19,458 nucleotides of DNA, taken from the NCBI GenBank assembly GCA_946478765.1, contig CAMLDH010000033.1, positions 1 to 19,458 on the forward strand, given 5' to 3'. The notes beneath the pieces were generated by a model. The model was not told the origin of the DNA, made no database searches, and saw nothing but the letters and a program-made list of their open reading frames with translations. The stretch is from an uncultured Oxalobacteraceae bacterium. GTDB taxonomy: Bacteria; Pseudomonadota; Gammaproteobacteria; Burkholderiales; Burkholderiaceae. How positions within the stretch are numbered: the stretch's first letter is position 1; each line of letters begins with the position of its first letter. Made by a program: the position numbers and the translations under genes. Positions 14,761-19,458 of the stretch are shown here, in pieces.

Positions 14761-14976
14761 CATCATTCCGGCTTTGCGTTCACCGCGCCGGATCCGTGGC
14801 ACACGTGGTCCTTTTATGCATGCGCGTCGTACCGCACCTGGAATGCGCCGGATACGCGTTATACGCTGGCCGGCATGCGCCTGCTGCGGGAAGCCGACGC
14901 GGACGGGCGATGCATCCTGGACAGGCACGACGTCCGAAAACAGAATCAACATTACCTTTACAGGAAACCGCAATGA
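14761..14976 (+). pseudogene. C-terminal remnant, weakly like formylglycine-generating enzyme, in ATGA overlap with next gene
   Basis: The open frame has no start codon before its late ATG at 14875. It encodes PWHTWSFYACASYRTWNAPD, then TRYTLAGMRLLREADADG, and ends in a TGA that overlaps the ATG of the following gene (ATGA). The S-x-R-x-W-N-x-P-D...G-(F/M)-R-L-x-R-E pattern weakly recalls the C-terminus of FGE/SUMF1-like proteins. The ATGA overlap suggests a formerly coupled two-gene unit whose first gene has lost its 5' part. The family call is tentative. Confidence 0.4.
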
Positions 14977-15344
14977 CAATGAAAGACAGTTTGAGTACAG
15001 ATGAATTCGACGCACTTGCGCAAATCAGCAAGGCGCCGAAAAATGAAAGGCCATCGGCGTGCATTGCAAGAAACGCGAAGCGCCTGAGCGGCTTGAAATA
15101 TGTCGTTTATGAAAAAGACGGACGCCTTGTGCTCAGCGAGAAAGGGCAACAAATCCTGTTTATCAAACGCTGTATCGATGGACTGCGGGCGATTTCCAGC
15201 GACCCGCTAGCAGCGCTCGGGGCGGATGTTGCAACCTTCCTCGGCAAGAAAGGACACATCGTACCCAGAGCAGGGGCGGGCGGGTTCGACATTACGCAGA
15301 AAGGGCGTGAATCGTTGGCGGATATCGATTCGAAGAACGATTAA
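14973..15344 (+). CDS. Small hypothetical protein with winged-helix-like segments
   Basis: The 123-residue soluble protein starts at ATG 14973, with AGGAAA seven bases upstream. It has no signal peptide or membrane segment. Residues 8-62 look like a helical bundle followed by a beta-wing and helix (GRLVLSEKGQQILF). A second similar wing-helix occurs near the end (GGFDITQKGRESL, about 103-115). Such G-x-L-x-L-(S/T)-x-K-G motifs are common in MarR/PadR-like winged helices, so DNA binding is possible but unproven. It overlaps the upstream remnant by four bases (ATGA). It converges on the truncated RlmI-like gene, 71 bases away. Confidence 0.75.
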   Translation: MTMKDSLSTDEFDALAQISKAPKNERPSACIARNAKRLSGLKYVVYEKDGRLVLSEKGQQILFIKRCIDGLRAISSDPLAALGADVATFLGKKGHIVPRAGAGGFDITQKGRESLADIDSKND

Positions 15345-15365
15345 CTTGATTGGGGGTCGGTAAGT

Positions 15366-15382
15366 CGTGCGCATGGCGCACG
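15366..15382. terminator. Perfect 7-bp hairpin between convergent genes
   Basis: CGTGCGC-ATG-GCGCACG lies 21 bases after the 123-residue gene and 33 bases after the end of the truncated rlmI on the other strand. It could end transcription from both sides. CGTGCGCATGGCGCACGCTA also looks like a dispersed GC-rich palindrome of the REP type, common between convergent genes in proteobacteria. Confidence 0.45.
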
Positions 15383-15415
15383 CTACACCGATGCGCGACC
15401 TGCTCGCGATCGTTA

Positions 15416-16060
15416 TTACCTGAACTTGTTCTTCTTCCCGGTCTTGATATCCAGCGAGTAACGCACGCCTTTTTCCGTGACCGGCATGTCGTCCGGCGGT
15501 TCGTCGCCGGCCAGCGCACCGGAGACGAGCGGCAGGCCTTCGCCCTTGCGCATCAATTCATCCGCGCGCTCATACACATTCGGACAACCGGTTTCCGCGA
15601 TCAGCGCCTGGACGATCGGGATTTTCCACGCATCGACGCCGGCCGCCTGAAACTGGCACACCAGATAGCCTTTACCGCCTTCATACCAATCGACCAGCAG
15701 CCCGGACAGGCCGTCTTCCTCGCCCAACACGAGGTGAAGCGGATTGCTGCGCGCGCCCTTTTTGCCGATGTCCGAGCCGCCGCGCGCCGCGACGGCGGCC
15801 TTGACGCGGCGCTTGATGAGTGCATGGTCGACCGGCTCGTTCTCGTCGAAGCTCCATACGCGCGCCCGGATTTGCGATTTCGCATTGTATGCGGCGCGCG
15901 CCAGAAACTGGCCGGAAGAAGATCGCACCAGCGCCGTCGCACCCGATTGCATTTTTTCCGCGGGCTTGCCGTCGACCCGCTCAACGGCAGACGCGTAAAT
16001 CCACGGTTGGCGAGCGAGCAGGCTTTTTTCTTTGCCTTGTTTGATGGTGATGATGAGCAT
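15416..16060 (-). CDS. rlmI: RlmI-like 23S rRNA methyltransferase, C-terminally truncated (probable pseudogene)
   Basis: The 214 residues match the N-terminal half of RlmI-type rRNA cytosine-C5 methyltransferases, normally close to 400 residues. The PUA-like RNA-binding domain is present (about 1-75: KSLLARQPWIYASAVERVDG, then ARAAYNAKSQIRARVWSFDE). The linker domain follows, with LVLGEEDGLSGLLVDWY (110-126), VCQFQAAGVDAWK and VYERAD. The protein stops just after DIKTGKK (204-210), where the family continues TGFYLDQRDNR into the SAM-binding Rossmann domain. Two TAA stops follow in tandem. The catalytic domain is absent from the window, so methylation is not possible. Translation of an RNA-binding fragment cannot be excluded. 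A full copy may exist elsewhere. Confidence 0.8.
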   Translation of the reverse strand: MLIITIKQGKEKSLLARQPWIYASAVERVDGKPAEKMQSGATALVRSSSGQFLARAAYNAKSQIRARVWSFDENEPVDHALIKRRVKAAVAARGGSDIGKKGARSNPLHLVLGEEDGLSGLLVDWYEGGKGYLVCQFQAAGVDAWKIPIVQALIAETGCPNVYERADELMRKGEGLPLVSGALAGDEPPDDMPVTEKGVRYSLDIKTGKKNKFR

Positions 16061-16286
16061 GGGAATTCCAGTGGGGACAAAGAGAGGTTAGTAACCGGTA
16101 CGCATCGATTACCGGGATGGCGCAGGCGCAATTATCCCCTCATTGGTTTTGCGTGAACATTTGGAAGCGATTTTTTTGGGCCCGACGGCATACGCGTTGA
16201 GATCACGAACTGTCTCCCGGCTGAAATTTCTGATAACGTTAAGTTTTTGACCGCGGCGTCATCATCGATTTGCCGGAAACGCAAAC

Positions 16287-16616
16287 ATGGGCAATCCCAA
16301 CCGCCGCTTTTCGGTCGTCGTCGAACCCCACGGCTGGGAATTCGACGCGGCAGATGCCGTGTCCCTGCTCGATGCCGCCAAGTTGGCGCGCATTGTGTTG
16401 CCCAGTTCGTGCAGAAACGGCGCCTGCCGAACCTGCATGTGCCGTCTGATCAGCGGGCAAGTACGATACAACATCGCGTGGCCGGGACTGAGCGCAGACG
16501 AAAAGAAAGACGGCTTCATTCTTCCGTGCGTCGCGTATCCGGAATCGGACATTGTTATCGATGCGCCCGCCGCCACAGAAACGAACCAGGCCGTGCGCAC
16601 GCCCTCTACATCATAA
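16287..16616 (+). CDS. [2Fe-2S] ferredoxin (plant-type)
   Basis: The 109-residue soluble electron carrier has the plant-type cluster motif C42-x4-C47-x2-C50 (SCRNGACRTC) and the fourth ligand C81 in ILPCVAYPESDIVID. C52 is an extra cysteine. The layout resembles the ferredoxin domain of oxygenase reductases, but no oxygenase or reductase partner is encoded nearby. The start at 16287 has CGGAAACG upstream. A 226-base gap separates it from the divergent truncated rlmI, so it probably has its own promoter. The partner protein is unknown. Confidence 0.93.
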   Translation: MGNPNRRFSVVVEPHGWEFDAADAVSLLDAAKLARIVLPSSCRNGACRTCMCRLISGQVRYNIAWPGLSADEKKDGFILPCVAYPESDIVIDAPAATETNQAVRTPSTS

Positions 16617-16689
16617 AGAGGCATATCATCGATCATGCCGGTTGCGGGCGGGCGCTTGCGTTTAAGAGCGGACAGTCAGTTTCCCCGTC

Positions 16690-16709
16690 ATTCCCGCGCA
16701 GGCGGGAAT
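16690..16709. repeat. dRS3-like palindrome ATTCCC-N8-GGGAAT
   Basis: ATTCCCGC and GCGGGAAT flank GCAG, within CGTCATTCCCGCGCAGGCGG and the ATCCAT that follows. The 20 bases fit the neisserial dRS3 consensus ATTCCC-N8-GGGAAT. Very similar elements are scattered between genes in many betaproteobacteria. In Neisseria such sites also serve as insertion points for filamentous phages. Here a single copy lies 73 bases after the ferredoxin stop; it could also end transcription. Confidence 0.7.
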
Positions 16710-16756
16710 CCATAATATGAGCTATCGCAAAGTCGGTAAGCGCTGTTGCGCGTAGC

Positions 16757-16782
16757 GTTAGCAAATCAGGACAATTGCTAAC
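16757..16782. promoter_or_regulatory. Operator-like inverted repeat GTTAGCAA-N10-TTGCTAAC
   Basis: The 8-bp arms are perfect and the centre-to-centre spacing is about two helical turns. It ends 19 bases before the hemerythrin ATG, where a repressor would block initiation. No regulator gene is adjacent. It does not match the NsrR, NorR or FNR/DNR consensus sites that I know. Confidence 0.5.
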
Positions 16783-16801
16783 TTACAGCGGGAAAAAGCA
16801 T

Positions 16802-17314
16802 ATGCTCGGCATAGATATGGAACAGGCGAGCGAAACGCCATCGACATTCAAACGAGACGCCGTCGGTCTCCTGACCAAGGATCACCGCAAGATGCAGCGG
16901 CTGTTCAGCGAGTTTGACCGCGTGAAGGATACCGCCGATCCGAGTGAAAGATTCGAGATTGCCCGGCAGGCATGCGGCGACCTGCTGATCCACATGGCGA
17001 TCGAGGAAGCCTTTTTTTATCCGATGGCGCGGCAACATATCGGCGACGATACTCTGATGGGCGCAGCCGCAACGGAGCATGAAAGCGCCAAGGAGCTGAT
17101 TCGCCAGATCGGCGAAATTGATCCGGCCGATGCGATGTTCGCTGCCAAAGTCACGGTGCTATCGGAGCAGATGGACTTGCATATTCAGGACGAAGAGTCC
17201 GTCATCTTTCCCAAGGTGCTGGTCTCCGATGTCGATCTGGTTGCGCTCGGCGAAGAATTGCTGCAGGCCAAAAACGACATGCGGGTCAATCTCGGTTTGC
17301 AGCCGGAGGATTAG
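16802..17314 (+). CDS. Hemerythrin-like HHE domain protein
   Basis: The 170-residue four-helix protein has the metal ligands of hemerythrin-like HHE cation-binding domains: H28 (LLTKDHRKM), H64 and E68 (IHMAIEEAFFYP), H93 (TEHESAKELI), H127 and E131 (LHIQDEESVIFPK). Such proteins bind a di-iron centre and act in O2 or NO handling, iron-sulfur repair or signalling. It is cytoplasmic, as no signal peptide is seen. ATG 16802 with GGGAAA upstream is chosen; a TTG at 16775 is in frame but lies inside the inverted repeat. The neighbouring ferredoxin could supply electrons, though the 185-base gap suggests separate promoters. Confidence 0.93.
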   Translation: MLGIDMEQASETPSTFKRDAVGLLTKDHRKMQRLFSEFDRVKDTADPSERFEIARQACGDLLIHMAIEEAFFYPMARQHIGDDTLMGAAATEHESAKELIRQIGEIDPADAMFAAKVTVLSEQMDLHIQDEESVIFPKVLVSDVDLVALGEELLQAKNDMRVNLGLQPED

Positions 17315-17371
17315 GTAATTCCGCGTCTATCCGTGGATTAACTAACAACGGCATCCTCATTTTGTCGCATT

Positions 17372-17410
17372 GAGTCGCGTGGAGAAGCACAGCGCTTCTA
17401 CAGGCGACTC
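17372..17410 (+). terminator. Long imperfect palindrome after the hemerythrin gene
   Basis: GAGTCGC (17372-17378) pairs with GCGACTC (17404-17410). After one mismatch, two further pairs and another mismatch, AGAAGC pairs with GCTTCT around a five-base loop (ACAGC). The stem has about 15 pairs with two single mismatches. CTTTAT follows. It lies 57 bases after the stop codon and could be a terminator or a dispersed palindromic element. Confidence 0.5.
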
Positions 17411-17493
17411 CTTTATGCGTATCCCTTGCCTAGTCACCCTTGCCTCTTCCCTGTAAACCTTAACAGGGTGCGTGTGTAACCATGATTATGGGA

Positions 17494-17521
17494 TTGACTA
17501 AAGGTTGCTACTTGGTAATAG
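17494..17521 (+). promoter_or_regulatory. Possible sigma-70 promoter upstream of the chemoreceptor
   Basis: TTGACT at 17494-17499 is a good -35. TAATAG at 17516-17521, 16 bases later, is a poor -10. If used, it would give a leader of about 300 bases. No sigma-28 flagellar promoter was found. Confidence 0.3.
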
Positions 17522-17716
17522 TGTAAGCAAGCCTGTCCTGCTGGTTGAAGCCCATATTTATACGTCGCAGTGCTTGCTTGATCGAATCGAAAGTAGCTCC
17601 ACGATCAACGTTACATGCAGATGATTCATTGAATGACTGAATTGCCTGTGGTGGACATCGCAATTGCCTGATGCGCCGATCGGTATGGTTTACAGCAGTT
17701 CATTCGACAATGGAAA

Positions 17717-17741
17717 CCTCCATTGCGGAGGGCGATTTTTT
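17717..17741 (+). terminator. Hairpin plus T-run in the chemoreceptor leader
   Basis: CCTCC-ATTGC-GGAGG is followed, after four bases, by six T. GCGA and TCGC flanking the T-run can form a competing hairpin. It lies about 80 bases before the receptor ATG, so it could act as an attenuator. Confidence 0.33.
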
Positions 17742-17822
17742 GTCGCAAAAAAGTCCGATTCGCACGTTCTGACATTCAAGACAGGCAGATCGTTTCAATT
17801 GCATGTACTCCGGGAGAAGAAA

Positions 17823-19458
17823 ATGAATATCGCGCAAATGAAAGTGGCCACTCGCTTAGGCATCGGCTTCGGTCTGGTTGCGATGCTGCTTGCCATCGTG
17901 ACGGGACTTGGCATCAATAACATGAGGCAAATCCAGGCCCGAATGGACGAAATTACGAAGGTGAACAATGTCGAAACCAAGCTTGCGGCAAATATGGATC
18001 TGACCATTACCGAGCGCGCACTGGCGTTTCGCAATCTGATTTTGTTGACCGAGGGAGACGAGATACAGATAGAAATAAAGCGGATCGAAGCGCAAGGGAA
18101 AAAATATGCGGAGGCAGAAGAGAAACTGGGCAAGATGTTCGCGACCTTGTCCAGTACCAGCACGGAAGAAAAAGAGCTCCTGGAAAAAATCAAACAACAG
18201 GCAATTCTCGCCGCGCCGTTTATTACCAAGGCCGCTGAACTTGGACTGGCGAGAAAGGGCGACGAAGCGTACAAAATTCTCCGGTTTGAATTCCGTCCGA
18301 TACAAAAGAAATGGTGGGATCTGCTGCGCGAACTGACTGCGCTGGAAGAAAAGCAAAATGAGCAAGCGACGATCGATGCGGAGAGCGCCTATGCCAGCGC
18401 ACGCTCCTTGATGCTGATCTTCGGCGGATTGGCTTTGCTGACCAGTATCACTGCCGCGTTTTTGATCACACGCGGATTGGTAAGACAACTCGGCGGTGAA
18501 CCGGGTTACGCGGTCGAAATCGCTGGAAAAATTGCCGCAGGCGACCTGGCTGTGGCGATCAATACCAAGGCCAACGATCAATCGAGCTTGTTATTTGCAA
18601 TGAAAGCCATGCGCGACAGCCTCGCCAATATTGTCGGTCAAGTCCATATCAGCACCGATACGATCGCGACGGCATCGCGTCAGATCGCGTCCGGCAATCT
18701 TGACTTGTCCTCCCGCACCGAACAACAAGCGAGCTCGCTGGAGGAAACCGCATCGTCGATGGAAGAACTCACCTCCACCGTAAAACAAAATGCCGACAAT
18801 GCGCGCCAGGCGAACGGATTGGCGGTATCCGCGTCGGAAGTCGCGCTGAAAGGCGGCGTGGTGGTGTCGCAAGTTGTCGATACCATGGGTTCCATCAATG
18901 AATCGGCGAAAAAAATTGTCGACATCATCGGCGTGATCGATGGCATTGCGTTTCAAACCAATATCCTCGCATTGAATGCCGCAGTCGAAGCCGCGCGTGC
19001 CGGCGAGCAGGGACGCGGCTTCGCAGTCGTCGCTTCTGAAGTACGCAATCTCGCACAGCGTTCGGCCGGCGCCGCCAAGGAAATCAAAGCCTTGATTGGC
19101 GATTCGGTCGAAAAAGTCGAGATCGGCAACAAACTGGTGGAACAGGCCGGCGCCACGATGGGTGAGCTCGTATCCAGTGTCAAACGGGTAACCGACATCA
19201 TGGGTGAAATCATGGCGGCCAGTCAGGAACAGACCGCCGGTATCGAGCAAATCAACCAGGCCATCACCGAGATGGACAATGTCACGCAACAGAATGCATC
19301 GCTGGTGGAAGAAGCCGCCGCCGCCGCCGAATCGATGCAGGAACAGGCCGCCAACATGAGCCATGTGGTCAGCGTATTCAAACTGCAAGCCACGCAAGCG
19401 GCACCCGCGCAGCCGGTAGCCGACCTGGCCCTCGCTATGCGTGGCAAAACGAACATCA
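17823..19458 (+). CDS. Methyl-accepting chemotaxis protein, 4-helix-bundle sensor (3' end missing)
   Basis: 545 residues are visible, and the gene runs off the right edge close to its natural end. A first membrane helix (about 10-32) and a second (about 195-216) enclose a periplasmic four-helix-bundle sensor (4HB_MCP-type). HAMP follows at about 217-270 ([20 protein letters not shown]). The signalling domain begins [20 protein letters not shown], a methylation-region sequence typical of Burkholderiales receptors. The kinase-control tip is [20 protein letters not shown] (372-391), continuing [40 protein letters not shown] and [11 protein letters not shown] form the returning helix. ATG 17823 has GGGAGAAG upstream. 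A long structured leader precedes it. Confidence 0.96.
   Translation, partial: MNIAQMKVATRLGIGFGLVAMLLAIVTGLGINNMRQIQARMDEITKVNNVETKLAANMDLTITERALAFRNLILLTEGDEIQIEIKRIEAQGKKYAEAEEKLGKMFATLSSTSTEEKELLEKIKQQAILAAPFITKAAELGLARKGDEAYKILRFEFRPIQKKWWDLLRELTALEEKQNEQATIDAESAYASARSLMLIFGGLALLTSITAAFLITRGLVRQLGGEPGYAVEIAGKIAAGDLAVAINTKANDQSSLLFAMKAMRDSLANIVGQVHISTDTIATASRQIASGNLDLSSRTEQQASSLEETASSMEELTSTVKQNADNARQANGLAVSASEVALKGGVVVSQVVDTMGSINESAKKIVDIIGVIDGIAFQTNILALNAAVEAARAGEQGRGFAVVASEVRNLAQRSAGAAKEIKALIGDSVEKVEIGNKLVEQAGATMGELVSSVKRVTDIMGEIMAASQEQTAGIEQINQAITEMDNVTQQNASLVEEAAAAAESMQEQAANMSHVVSVFKLQATQAAPAQPVADLALAMRGKTNI

Larger units (their letters stand above)
17411..17822. other. Long leader of the right-hand chemoreceptor
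   Basis: No gene is supported in about 400 bases. Structures seen are a hairpin CCCTGT/ACAGGG at 17449-17468; an 8-bp inverted repeat AAGCAAGC/GCTTGCTT about 40 bases apart (about 17526-17576); and a hairpin with T6 near 17717-17741. A start-less minus-strand open frame at 17508-17699 ends DRLAYTITK but is not called. Confidence 0.4.

Noticed and set aside
16061..16286. Possible small RNA or gene in the gap between truncated rlmI and ferredoxin
   Set aside because: Only a short inverted repeat (GGTTA/TAACC) and a T-run near 16171-16178 were seen; nothing supports a defined RNA.
17508..17699. Minus-strand frame ending DRLAYTITK
   Set aside because: It looks protein-like near its end, but it has no start codon in its first part, its length is compatible with chance, and no family is recognised.

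Overview
The window looks like a chromosomal segment of a flagellated betaproteobacterium, most likely Burkholderiales and probably Oxalobacteraceae-like. This rests on the style of the chemoreceptor signalling domain at the right edge, the GC-rich codon use of most genes, the CheW/MCP pairing and the density of two-component and c-di-GMP genes. It is inference from protein style; no rRNA or other marker gene is present.

Layout. (1) 1-1232, minus strand: cheW followed by the 5' part of a CHASE3-type chemoreceptor that runs off the left edge. (2) 1233-1834: an AT-rich gap, then two gene remnants facing each other, one of which is an outer-membrane efflux factor with a large internal deletion. 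(3) 1835-5435, minus strand: an 846-residue Vps62-like protein whose N-terminal domain is interrupted by six beta-propeller repeats and which ends in six exact 42-residue repeats; a signal-less N-acetylmuramidase with a peptidoglycan-binding domain; and a 30-codon leader ORF whose stop codon lies in the muramidase ribosome-binding site. (4) 5575-8228: two near-identical palindromes, then a divergent pair made of a NarL-type response regulator and a membrane-bound hybrid histidine kinase. (5) 8530-9183, minus strand: a signal-less GH19 lysozyme/chitinase-like enzyme. (6) 9571-11256: a VAO-type FAD sugar/aldonolactone oxidase, followed by decayed remnants of a DNase I/sphingomyelinase-fold enzyme and of an unidentified protein. 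(7) 11873-14666: a single-domain response regulator, a 39-codon small ORF and a PAS-PAS-GGDEF-EAL protein whose GGDEF site is degenerate and whose EAL site is intact, so probably a c-di-GMP phosphodiesterase. (8) 14761-16060: a remnant ORF that ends in an ATGA overlap with a small winged-helix-like protein, then, convergent, an RlmI-like rRNA methyltransferase cut off before its catalytic domain. (9) 16287-17314: a [2Fe-2S] ferredoxin and a hemerythrin-like protein, with a dispersed-type palindrome and an operator-like inverted repeat between them. (10) 17315-19458: a structured 508-base leader and a 4-helix-bundle chemoreceptor that runs off the right edge.

How it fits together. Both edges and several central genes serve signal transduction (chemotaxis, phosphorelay, c-di-GMP turnover). 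Set among them is an accessory island of cell-wall hydrolases, a repeat-rich possible surface or effector protein, an oxidase and at least five broken genes. The number of fragments at 1440-1834, 11319-11891, 14761-14976 and 15416-16060 suggests a variable locus with repeated insertion and deletion. No tRNA, rRNA, CRISPR array, intact transposase or integrase was seen. No single complete, obviously new system is evident. The best candidates for a second look are the Vps62/propeller/42-residue-repeat protein with its muramidase partner, the paired palindromes next to the two-component genes, and the three small ORFs that overlap or precede larger genes.
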